From assembly GCA_000181795.3 (NCBI GenBank), contig CM012955.1:5763926-5827925 (forward strand): a stretch of DNA of 64,000 nt, written 5' to 3'. Positions 10,625 to 22,401 of the stretch are shown here, piece by piece; the stretch's first letter is position 1; the number at the start of each line of letters is the position of its first letter. The stretch is from Trichinella spiralis (taxonomy: Eukaryota > Nematoda > Enoplea > Trichinellida > Trichinellidae). Under the pieces are notes generated by a model. The model saw only the letters and a list, made by a program, of their open reading frames with translations, searched no databases and was not told where the DNA came from. Made by a program: the position numbers and the translations under genes.

Positions 10625-12960
10625 CATAAATACTTTGACATGAAAAACAGTATAACATTTTAGAATTTTGATGCCAATTTTACTAAGCATTCGTCGCAAA
10701 CTAATAATAAAATTATCATTTTATTAAGACTATTATAGAAAATAGAATAGCTTTCTTTAGTGATCATGAAGTTCAAGTCATTGTGGAGCGGAATAATAAA
10801 ATAAAAGAATCTTACCTGGCGCTCTTGTTAGTTCTGCACGTCCGTCAGATGAGCTGAAGCACTGTTACTGATAAGAGTATTTTCAGAAAAGGTGGATTTG
10901 TACAACAAACAAACAAACAATTTAATCAACGTAGCCTAACAACCCTAAACCACAACACTGAATTACTTTTCTTTCTGAAAACTGAATTCCACGCCCATCT
11001 CAACAATGTATCTCAATCTCATCTTACGTATGTATCTCATTAATAATAGACTGCTGTAATTTTAGAACAACTGAAAGAAATTCCTGACGAACCGCTCGTA
11101 AACTTACATCTAAAATTATACCTGAATAAATTACACACAGAGTTATGTATTATTTATTAATATTACTTATGGAACAATATAAGGAAATATAAAATATATT
11201 GAAGTACTAATACGGAAAAATACGAATGGATTATAAAGTTAATAACTATTCCGCTTTTTGAAGAATTCTCTTCAACCTAACAGAAATGAAACTTCCAAAA
11301 GAATAGGCGACTTCGTATCACTGGAATCCATTCTCATTTTGTACTCTTTCAAAAAATGTTGAATCATTCTCGAAAAATAAAAATAAAATAAATGAAAAGC
11401 AAATTGAGTATGTAAAAACATCGAAACGTAAAAGTAACTTGCCTGACTTGTGAAAACATCGAGCTGAAGTCGCCTATCCCCTCAGTAAACAATTGTTTCC
11501 AATGAAGCTCACAAAGCAAACAAAGTTGATGCATTCGCATGGTCGCATGTAAATTTTCATTATGTTAATCTCTACTGATAATTACGAACAACAGCAATCT
11601 TCTGGTCGCATTATTGGTTCAAGCTGATTTAGAATTAATGCACATGAAGCATGTATATCAGTTTGCAATCACTTTTTATTATTTAGATTTGCTCTTTGTG
11701 AACTTTATTTCAACCTGCCACAATGAGGAATGCATTTCTGCTGACTTATCCAATTTCTGTACTCTTTTTTTATTGTTTCGCTAATTTAATGCATTTTGAT
11801 CTGTAACTACGTCATGAATGTAATGCAAATCATAATTGTACAACAGATTCTTGATAAGATGCAAATGTATTTCATATTTCAAATTCTTCTGAAAAAAGTT
11901 TACTCACTGAAAGTGACAAATGTTAGTTTATACATTAATTTGTCAATTTTTAACTATTTACAGGAAACTTTCAAATATAATTGCTATTTACAAAACTGTT
12001 GAAAAAATAAAAAAAATAAATTATTCTTTAAATAAGTTTACAATTCTGAATTTCAGGTAATGATACTATATACTTATTGTTAAGTCGCTAAAAAGTTTTA
12101 AGGAGGCAGTGGGTCATTTATACAACATATAAATATATATGTACCCTTATAAAATGCTAGAAATGAAATTACATTTCAAAATGAATAACGGCTATATAAA
12201 TGCAGTCGTTACTGGGTGCGTTATACTGATATGCGCTATGCTTGAAAACTTTTATCATTTACATTTTATTATAAATGTATTATGCTAGCCTTCGTGCTTG
12301 TGGAGTTTCATGATGAACTTGTGCATGTATATATGCGGTAGACACATTATGCGGTTGAAGAAATTTTTATAAACAGAAAAATCACAAATTTTCACAAATG
12401 GGTGACTACTGACAACGAAGTTCACGCTATAATCGAATAATGAGAAGTGCTATAGTAAAAAAATATGTTTGCTTGCGAGAAATGGACATGATATGGGTTT
12501 TAAAAAGGGGACAAATTTTATGATATGAATTAACAGCAACAGTACAATAAAAAAAATCGTAATATATTGTGAACGACCAATATGTACTCCATACCTGAAG
12601 TACTGCACATGTTTAAGCTGTAAATGTCATTTGTCAATGTCGTTTGTTCTTTTTCTATAAATAACTTTCTTTTCTCTGAAAATAAGAATAGAAGTCATTA
12701 TCATCAGTTGCAATACATAAAAGTAAAAGCAAAAAATTAGCGCATTAAAAGTAAGTACTACTGATAAAAATGTTGCCCATTTTAAAGGCAAATTCGGTTG
12801 GTTTTATTTTTCTGTGTAGATTTTCAGAAACTGCTTCATCAATGGTTATTTTTCAGATAACTTATAGAGGCTTTTTAGAGTAGACAGTGTTTACCTTGGA
12901 GTGATCAGAGCTCGAATGACGCGGTAAGTTTGAAAGCTCTTCTCAGCCCTAGGAAATAAA
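10625..12960. other. intergenic, nothing recognised
   Basis: AT-rich sequence with short chance frames only. A small caaa tandem lies near 10905-10920. No splice-linked coding or RNA gene was found. Confidence 0.5.
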
Positions 12961-14325
12961 TTACTTGTTATAATGTGCCATTTGAAATTTTTTCATCATG
13001 CATACTGAACGACCACAGCGTCTAAATTTGTGTGATTCTCTTTCCTTACTCGATCTGCGCTTCCTGTTTATTTCAAAAAATCCAAACAAATTTATAATGC
13101 TGTCAAATAAATGTAATACTAGTCAGTCTTACCTTGTTGTTGACGATCGAACTTTTTTACTTTGGGCTGATTTTGAATCTGATCTTGAATGTGATCTTGA
13201 ACTTCCTGAAGACTGACGCTCTTCCATTCGGTCAATTAATCGCCAATAGAGTTTAAAATTACAGTAATCAACTTGTACATGACAATTAAAAGTTTTTCCG
13301 GATTTTAGGCGCTGCAAAGACATTCTCCCTTATTGAATGCAAATGAAAAACAATACAAGGTTTACATGGAAAGCATTTCTCGCATCGATTATGTATTTAT
13401 AAACTACCACTGCCTGACGCATGTCTGTGTCGACAACCAAGCCAGTAACCTGGCCATATATGCTCATTTTTCGAAGAATAAACTCCTTACTAGTATCTGC
13501 AGGCAACTCATTTATCCAAATCAAATTATTTTGAAGCGTCTTTGCAAATCCAAACTTGTGAAATTGTTAAAAAATTATTAATTTTACAAATTTTATATTA
13601 ATGAATGGCATTCAAAAATAAATAAGTGTGAAAAATACTTTCACTCTATTTCGTCCAATAGTTGGATTAACTTTCAAAGCGGCAATCGCCTTTTCCGCTG
13701 ATGTAATATCCGCAAATTGAATAAAACAAAATGGGCGACCCAAAGACTTGAAATGTGAATGTTTCATTTGTACATCCTAAAATTTATATATTTAAGTCAA
13801 CTACGAATGAAAAAACGTTTTTTAAAAATCAAAAAAACTTGCTAAAACATCGCCGAACTGTCTGAAATACTTCAGTAGATGTCGGACAGTGAGGTGCTTG
13901 CTCAATTTTCCAATGTACAAAGTGCGACAAGCAGTTTTATGATGGTAGTCCCCATCACCAACATAAGGACAATTGTCATTATCTTCAATGTCCATTGACT
14001 GCTTTGCTAAGGCGAGCATTATAGGCTTACCAAAAAATAAATCATTTCGTGCGTTTCGCACAACTGTCTGCGCAGTCTCTTTACTTAAATTGACAGTTGA
14101 AAAGAGATCATCCCCGAAAATATGTTTCGTGTTTCTTACTTCTCAAAATGCAATATTGCGTAACGATCGGATCGGAAGCCGATCACTTTCACGTCCGTTA
14201 CTTTGCCAAGCCTTTTGAATTTGTGATACAATCCGCTCTTGATGCTGAAATCTGATGAATGATTTGGCAAATTTGTAACTATTACTGGAACGCGCATTTT
14301 TTTCAATATGAATGATTGCAATGCT
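12961..14325 (-). CDS. Spen/SHARP-like RRM protein, diverged paralogue (5' partial)
   Basis: Six exons keep frame: 14325-14140, 14083-13843, 13776-13639, 13554-13366, 13311-13133 and 13063-12961 (stop TAA). The product carries three RRMs that align with RRM2-4 of human SPEN: VIVTNLP...SGLYHKFKRLGKV, RTLYIGKL...FRQFGDVL and NLIWINELP. The linker FGFAK before the third RRM is also conserved. Spen proteins bind RNA and recruit corepressors in the nucleus. The tail is RS-rich (SGSSRSHSRSDSKSAQSKK) and short; no SPOC domain is seen. The frame is open at the 5' acceptor (14326), so an upstream exon is expected; ATG 14297 is a possible internal start. The 13777-13842 intron uses GC-AG borders (gcaagt). 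It is much less conserved than the copy at 55.7-59.5 kb and may be decaying, but no premature stop is seen. Confidence 0.65.
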
Positions 14326-17300
14326 CTGAAATAACAATAATAAATGCTTTCACTATAATAAAAAGCAATTACGGACAGTTTGTGCTGCAGATGTTTAAAA
14401 TCAACTAGTGAAATTTAATCATTTGCAAAGATGAGTCATATCATACATAGAACAATAGAAGAAACGAAAGAAAAAACCAAAAACGCATTATATGCTGAAT
14501 GCACACCAATACCAAGCGATGAAATGCTTTCCCTCCACTTTGTACTGCTGCCTTGATGCAGGCCATACTGAATTTAACCAGTCGCCAACGCTTTTAGTGT
14601 TTTAAAACCTTGCTTCGCTACACAGTTGTCCCCTGCAAATGTTATGCCCAGCATACCGTTAGAACGCATATACCGCGAATGTTGAGGGACCACTGTAGCT
14701 AGCAGAGACTGGTTGTATTGATAGATTTAAGAAGCGAACTAACTTTCATAATATATTCTAACAACTACAGAAACCAACGATCAGTTCGTAGAACATGAAT
14801 GACAAATTATGAACAGCTGCAGCGGAAAATGGAATGTGTTTATGAAATAATTTCTTGCTGTAAAAAAATTCATTGTGAAAGAAAATTTAAGAAAAAACAA
14901 TTAACTCTTTAACGCTTTCATCAGCAAGAAACACAGGCTTGAGAGACCAAAAGAATCAAACCTTCATCACAACTATAATTATGATCAATAAGTTATGTAA
15001 ACATTTTTTATAAATATTTCGAACAAAATTTCTTGTACGTATTCTGACATTGATTGAAACCGATTTACTACTATACAGACATGCTATAACAAACGACCCT
15101 GATGAACAGTGTTGCGCTTAGCGTTGTTTTCCAGGAACGCACTATGAGCGCATTAAGTGGGGTGCTTATTCTATAAGCGATGAAATGAAAATACTTTTCC
15201 TACGGAAAATTCACGTCAGTTAGTTGCAATTTAGATGTAAATTTCCATTATACACTTACAAAGTTACCTCATTGATAGAAAGTGCATTAAAAAAAGTATT
15301 TCTATATTTTCTAACAGAAAAGAGTAAAAATTATAATAAGCTTTATACAATAGAAAGAAATTTTCTTCATCAGTTGGTAATATTAATATTGACCTCTGAA
15401 CCAAGTTGTAAAAGTTGAAAAGCAAATTTTATGTGTAGAAGATGTAAATGAAAAAAAACTGCCGAAAATATTTACCAAAATAGATGATGAATAATAAATA
15501 ATCTGCAGCAATGTACAGATGAAGTATTGTATGGAAGTAGAAAATTGAACAAGATAATGGCAAAAATTGGAATATGACCAGCGTTGAGCTTTGCTCACTG
15601 TATGACAAAACGGTAAATTCAGCAAGTGAACTGAGAAGTGACGATTCAGGATCACAGTTGAAACGAAACTGCAAAAATGGAGAAAGTTGAAGCGCATTTT
15701 ATACTGGACTAGTGAAAGTTTATTGGTTCAAAAATGTCTAGCGACTCGTTGATTTGATGAAATTTCAAGTGGCCAATTTTATTGGCACAAACGTAAATAA
15801 CGCTTCCAGAAAAGAAAGCATAAAGCAAGCAGCGAAATATATAACTGAACGTAAACAAAAGCCCGTCATCACAAAGAAAAACTGACAATAGCCATGACGA
15901 ACGGCAGAGAAAATTATAGCGGGGCCAGAAAAAGCGGCATATCAAAAAATATCCATTATAAAATGGAAACACGTCGAGTGTTTGGTTCGACAATTCTGCA
16001 AGTTGTAAATTATGATGTGCTGCTTTGCAGAACGAAACGAAAAATAGCGTTACATATTTGCAAAAGCAACGAATGAAAAATAATTCAACAATTTATATGC
16101 AAAAACAATTCGAAATCTATTTTTGCCTTGTGAGAAAGTTGAACAATTAACGCTTCGTTGCATTTTGTGTTTTGTCAAATTTCCAATGACAACTTGAGTT
16201 AAAAATCGGCAAATGGAATAAATAAAAGATTGGAAAATATTCACCATCTTGCTTATCTTCAAAAGTGATCTGGTGAAAAGCTTGCCGCTAGTATAAGAAA
16301 GCAAAGTAATAAAATGGGTCAGAAAATGAAAAAGAAAAGTAAAATAGAGGGACAGCGCGGCTTTTGTTGATCGCTTGCCAAATAAATCTTCCATTGAAAT
16401 TGCCCACAAACATGTGCTACGTACGGGTACACATATGCTGCTGGCACATTTCAACGAAAAGCTGAAACTGTACGTGCTAAAATAAATAAATTATACCGCT
16501 TAATAAGAATTCTCGTAATATTTATTAAAAAGAAAAAAAAATATTAAAAACAATTAATTATATACAAGCTTTATTTAAAAAATAACTAATAATTATATTA
16601 TATATATATAATTAAAACAAATTGATGTTAATTTTTCACTTTTCACATATTAACATCTTGTTCATTGCACAGATATAGCATGGATAATGTATTAATTTGA
16701 GAACATTTGAACAAATGACACTTTGTTCGAATATTGTCCATGGTATACAAATCGATAATTTTACATTCAATCATTTTACCTAAGATTTCAATTTAGCTAG
16801 CAGTTTTGACGTGATTGACAGCAAGCTTGTTGATTGTAGCTGTTCACATTTTTTAGCTTGTCGATGAATACAGGTGGAGCAACAGTTGGTCAGCGCAACT
16901 GGGAAAACAACATCGCGCACTGAAGTGATAGTTTGCGAAGAAATTTGTTTGCCATTTGTGAAAATGAAATTAATTCAATTATGCAGATTTATTTGTATCC
17001 TCAGAGGAAATATTCACATTCGGCCGGTGCTTGTTTCAACAAGCCGTTAACGAACGGCACCTATACGCGTTCTGGATGGCAATTATTGCAATATATCGAA
17101 AATGACGTGCAATTGAACTGATTCCAAGAGGGCAAATAAATTGCTGCGCAGTTTTTGATTTTTGACAAAGTTTGCGAGGTCATCGTCGGATTGATGTTGA
17201 ACAACAATGCATATTTTCCCACCAAATATGCTAATCTGATAGTTATTGAAAACACAAAAGAAATATTAATCAGATTTGTACAAACAACTTCACCATCTTC

Positions 17301-18019
17301 AATCGACGACAATTAGGATCAGAATTGTTGCTGTTGCTGGCGTTCAAGTGACGCTCAACTGTTGTAGAACAATCTAGCGGTCGAGTGGAGTTGCGGTGTA
17401 CAAAGTTTTCATGCATATATTTTTTTCATTTTCCACCATTTCACAAGCTTTTCTCATTCATAAATTCAAAAACAGAAATGCTTTTCTTCTTCTTTTTCTC
17501 AATGCCTATTTTTATCGTCTCCCCCCCCCCCTTAAAAGAAAAAAAATGGTTCGCTTGAATAACGAAAATTGAAAATAAATTATCATATCATTTTTTTTCT
17601 TTTTTCCATTTACCAGAAAATCACAAAGCGTGTCGAACGTTTCCTATCAGCGAAAAGCAAGAAGCGTTTTCATCAAATTCAGCTTTTGCTTGGCAACGAA
17701 CAGAAGAGAGAGAGAGAGAAAGAAAAAAACAGAATGCTTTTCTCTCACCTCCGTTGGTTAGATAAAAACAAGCAAACGATACTGCATGCCAAAAAAATCA
17801 ATACTTGACAATTTCTGAAAAAAAAGAGCAACAATTTATCAATTTTATAATGCAAAATATTTTTCACTTTTCAATAACTCGCGTCGATCTTTTTCCACAT
17901 GCTCCCCCCTCCCCCAGGCAATTGCAAGCACCTGCTAAAATGGGAAACGGACAATGGAAATTGAATGTGGAAAATAATTTTTTTTCTTCTTCTTCTTCTA
18001 AACTTTACAAAAGTATCGT
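14326..18019. other. intergenic with short open frames, unresolved
   Basis: 15.4-17.4 kb is slightly less AT-rich than its flanks and has open frames on both strands, including a 134-codon minus frame at 16454-16050 that uses an alternative or internal start and is rich in F and L. Small plus-strand frames (ATG 15575, 15759 and 15894) look hydrophilic. None links to another by convincing splice sites and none resembles a known protein. A C11 run lies at 17521-17531 and a GAGA tract near 17707-17722. The 3' UTR of RAD54 reaches to about 18020. Confidence 0.35.
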
Positions 18020-18025
18020 TTTATT
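18020..18025 (-). terminator. poly(A) signal of RAD54 (AATAAA on minus)
   Basis: TTTATT on the plus strand reads AATAAA on the minus strand, about 95 bp past the RAD54 stop codon. Confidence 0.4.
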
Positions 18026-18117
18026 GGACTTTAAACTATTTTGAAAGTAACGAAAGAAAAAGCTGAAAATTCTTTTTTTAACATATATATATATGTTATA
18101 ATTGAAATAAAACTATT

Positions 18118-21100
18118 TCACGCATCGTGTGATTTTTGATAAAAGCAAAATGTCATCAAACCACTTTCCCATATAGCTTTGATCGCATTGTCCGGAATGC
18201 GACGTTTATCTTTGCTATGATGCCACAATGCCAGGTCTGAATTTGTGTCCGCATCTTCTGGAGGGGAAATTGATTCAACTCCACCAATACAACGCTTGCA
18301 TTTCAATCTAGCAAAGCAAAAAAAGAAAAAATTCATTATTAATAATATTCAAATAACAATAAATAATAATAAAGCATCACTGACGAGTCGTGTGTATCAG
18401 AAATTGTATCCGACTTCATGCGAAACAAATCTTTCAATTGATCAGAGCTGAAGAGGCTCGCCAAATTTTCCTCATTATCCACAACACAAGAGCTGAGCGC
18501 TTTTTTGTGCGTTTGACGTTGAAATATTTTTTCCTCAATTGATCCAGTCTGAAATTCACAATTCTTCTTAATCATCAATTTTTACACACGCTCATTTGCA
18601 TACAGCTAACAAACGATAAATGAAACAAATTTTCTTCTGTCCATCACGCCAAACACGCGCCATTGCTTGACCATCGTTGGCAGGGTTCCAGTCCGGGTCG
18701 AACATCACCAGCCGATTGGCGCCGATTAAATTCAAACCACACCCACCCGCTTTGCTTGACAACATGAATACGAAGGTGGAATTCTTGAAATTATTCAAAT
18801 TTAACACAAACAATGCAAACGACTAACTTATTCACAAACGCCAACTTGAGGATCGTTGAAATCGGCCACTATTTTAGCTCTTTTCTTTTTAGTCATCGAA
18901 CCGTCCAAACGCACAAATCCATAATTTCTCAAAATGCACAACTGTTCGAACAGATCCAAAGTTTGCGTATAATTGCTGACCAGTACAACTTTGTCATCAG
19001 TGTTCGCTTTCACGTAAGCCAGCAGTCCGTCAAGTACACGCATTTTGCCTGACCATTCTGGTCGAATTTGTTTCTTCACCGAAAAGCCGGGCGGAAAAAG
19101 ATCTGAACAATTTTCAAATCCGTCCGTCTTTTCAATACACTTTTCATATATCAGAGCAGGATCTAACAACAAAATAATTTTATAAAAAAATTAACGTCTC
19201 ACAACAAATAGAAAATTTACGATTGCACAATTTCTTCAGATTGGTGATCAATGCCAGCGCTTTTGATGGCATATTTCCAGTGCACGCATCCCGAAGTTGG
19301 GATGCCATTGTTTTCGAATTCAAAAATCGTTCATATAGTTTCATTTGCATATCAACAAATTTGCAGCACAATATCAACTCGTCTACAACACACGCGCATC
19401 GTCAAGAAAACAAAAAATAGGCTAATTTCATTGAATTAATCCTGCTTCAACTTAAAAAAAGATACTTACATTTCGTTGGCAAGTATTTAGTGAGAAGCGC
19501 TTGGGTACGACGAATTATACATTTATTGACAATTTCCAAAAGCTAAAGTGGAATTTCAAACATTCAACATTTTCAAATACACATATGGAAAACGAACTTC
19601 ATCGAGCTTTTCTTTGCCCAATTTTTGTTGCTGTTCCGACGCATCCGCATCACGACCTTTCAATATAGGATTTTCAAAGCGTCGTTTAAATTCGTTTGCT
19701 GTTCCCAAAATTCCAGTGTTGACAAAATGCACAAGACTGAAGTATTCCAATAAGTCGTTTTGAATCGGTGTTCCGGATAATAAAATTCTACGTTGGCATT
19801 GTAAACCAGCTAAAGCTTGATAAGTCTGATTTTCACAGTTTTTCAATCGATGTCCCTGTCAAAGTGCAAAACTTGTTCAAAATATGAAATCAGAAACAAC
19901 AAATTTGCCATTATTATTATTATTATTATTATTATTACTTCGTCACATATAACTAAACCAACAGGATATTTGTGAAGAATGTCGCAGTGAAGTCGAAAAG
20001 TTTCGTAAGAAATTATCAATATAGGCGAAATTGAACGACGTGAACGCTGCACCATAAAATTCTCTATAAAATTCGAATGTAAAAAATGTTAAACAAAAAT
20101 AAAAAATATTCATCAAAATTTCTACCCAACGTATTATTAATGGCATCTTTCGATCCACCATCTATTGATATTGGAATCACTCTATTTTTCAACCATTTCA
20201 AGACTTCATTATACCAATTCTACAAAAAATAACACATTTAAAATCCATGTAATACACTGAATCACCACTATACATACCTTGACAAGACTGCTCGGGCAAA
20301 CCACAACCGCTTTATCAATTAGTGCCTTTGCTTCGGGACTCTGACGCTAGAATACGTGTAAAAAGAAAAAAGAAAATTCAGTGAATACGTTTTCACAGCA
20401 ATAAGCAAGAAAAAAAATTAATTACTAAATTTAAAAACAAGAAACCATATTCCCCCATCCGTATCTGAGTATACATATATATGTGAATAAAAATCATTAG
20501 CATAATTAAACTTCTGCACATTAAATATTAAGTATCATCTCTATTAAAATATAAAATTAATTATAAAAAAATTAATTAACCTCTGACAATGCGTTTTCCA
20601 AAAAACAATTTACTTAAAATATTGTTGAAATTTTGCATGTGATTAAAAAAAAACAAACCAACATAGTCCACATGAGAGTGATACACTGAAGAGTTTTGCC
20701 TAATCCCATCTCGTCTGCCATTATACAACCATAGCTGCCTTCGATTCTCTTTCCCGTAACACAATCATACATAAACTTGACACCTTCTCTTTGATGTGGT
20801 CGAAGAATTTTCGACAATTCTGGATCTACCACAACATGAACTAATTGTTTACTTCTAAATATAAAACTGAAATATTGCAAAAAAAAACAAGAAACAAATC
20901 ATACGCATCTAATTTAAGCTTCTCATGCTTGCCAATTTCGGGTGGTTCAAATAAAACAAGAGCACCTTCTTCGTAAGGATCATGCAGCGCTACTCGAGCA
21001 CCACTTCGACGAAGACCCAGTGCTTTGTTTCCATAAGAACTTCCTAAATAAAATCCATTAAGCAGATTAATTTCGAACGCAAAAAGACTAACCATTATAA

Positions 21101-21635
21101 TTTGGGATAGGAACTTTGAAGGGTTTTGACAAAATTTTCTTAATAAATTCTTCCTAAAGCTAAAAACTTGTACAAAGAAAAATAATACGATGGCGATGTA
21201 AAAGTACATGATCTGATTGCCCTGAAATATTATGTTCGTCTTTGTTGATGATAACTAGCGGCTTTCGAAGGGCAGAAATCAACGATTCACGATCATATTT
21301 GTAAATTTCTTCCTCTATTTTAGGTTTCTTTCGCCTTACCGTTGTCGTCTAAAACTGTATAACGTTTCCGTGAAGTTAAAACTGCAAACGGCAGATTGCA
21401 ATGCTCTCATAAAATTAACAAAAAAAGAGCTAAAACGCTCATTAATGACGAATATTGTACAAAATTTAAAAATAAAAATAAATAAAAACAAAATAATATT
21501 TAAACCTCGGTTAACTTAGCAGCTAACGGTACAAACGGTACGCTATTGCCAGTTTGCGATGGAGCAGTGCTTCTGCGCTAAATAAGTACGAAAAAAATTA
21601 CTTGCTATAGAATGTGATATTTATTCAAATACCAT
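18118..21635 (-). CDS. RAD54L: RAD54 recombination ATPase (SNF2 family)
   Basis: Sixteen coding exons keep frame: 21635-21633 (ATG only), 21577-21506, 21348-21208, 21153-21093, 21043-20905, 20854-20659, 20346-20278, 20219-20126, 20063-19939, 19855-19598, 19542-19470, 19382-19221, 19162-18846, 18783-18604, 18548-18385 and 18307-18118. They encode about 747 residues, matching vertebrate RAD54L. The N-terminus RRSTAPSQ and the block [13 protein letters not shown] are RAD54 hallmarks. Helicase motifs are present: Walker [12 protein letters not shown], motif II ICDEGHRLKN (DEGH), motif [42 protein letters not shown] and [14 protein letters not shown], and [15 protein letters not shown]. The protein is a dsDNA translocase that helps RAD51 in homology search and removes RAD51 from duplex DNA in the nucleus. 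Intron 9 begins with a (TAA)n microsatellite directly at the donor. Confidence 0.95.
19910..19937. repeat. (TTA)n microsatellite at a RAD54 splice donor
   Basis: Minus-strand intron 9 starts gtaataataat and continues as a pure trinucleotide repeat, so the repeat begins inside the 5' splice site and occupies about a third of the intron. Confidence 0.85.
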
Positions 21636-22401
21636 AATTTGTTGATCAATTCATTTTCTTGATACCAATAAAAATCAAAATGATAAAAAATACGATTATA
21701 TAGTTTGAAAATTGCACACGAATCTACAGTAAGTAGAACTCAAGTGATATTTATCAATTTTTCAAAAACGACATTTCATGTTGTTCTTTTGCAAACTTTT
21801 TGGCTTATTACAAAATTTAATTTATTTGAATTTCCATTTAATTTTTAATTTAATTTAAGTTTTCATTTAATTTTTCATTTCAGTATAAGTGAATTCAAAC
21901 CATCGGCGTTAAACCACTGTCCGGCGTTCGTCAATGCTTATTATCTTCATCCCTGCATTATTATCAATCAGACAATTATTAATAAATTAATACGGGCAGA
22001 AATATGCAATAATTAATCAGTAAGTTAATGATTTATTTATCTGTAAATTTTATTTGCAAACGTATTTATATGTACATTTTCTCTGCATATATTTACATGT
22101 TCCAATGATAAAAATGCTTTCAGTAATAAAAAAAAATTTACTTAGAATATTAAATATTTTTTATCACTAGATTTCCATGTCTCAATCTCATAATTTTGAT
22201 TTATTAATCTAGTTTACATCATCAGAAAATTCGACATACAGTATTCAAAAATTTTCTACCTGCATTTTACAAACTTGTAAATGACCGTATGAATTTGATT
22301 TATTATCCAGTTTCTTGTAACAGTCATTAATTTTACTTGACAGCTTTTAATTAGCCTTATTTTGTTACTTAATTAATATCATTTTTCAATCATCTATTGC
22401 A
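21636..22401. promoter_or_regulatory. divergent intergenic region between RAD54 and ACTL6
   Basis: 766 bp separate the two start codons, which point away from each other. The segment must hold both promoters and 5' UTRs. It is AT-rich with poly-T and poly-A runs; no TATA box or named factor site is convincing. Shared bidirectional control is inferred from position only. Confidence 0.5.

Noticed and set aside
16050-16454. 134-codon minus-strand frame
   Set aside because: It begins in the track with a non-ATG or unsupported start, is F/L-rich like AT-rich chance translation, has no splice partner and no family resemblance.
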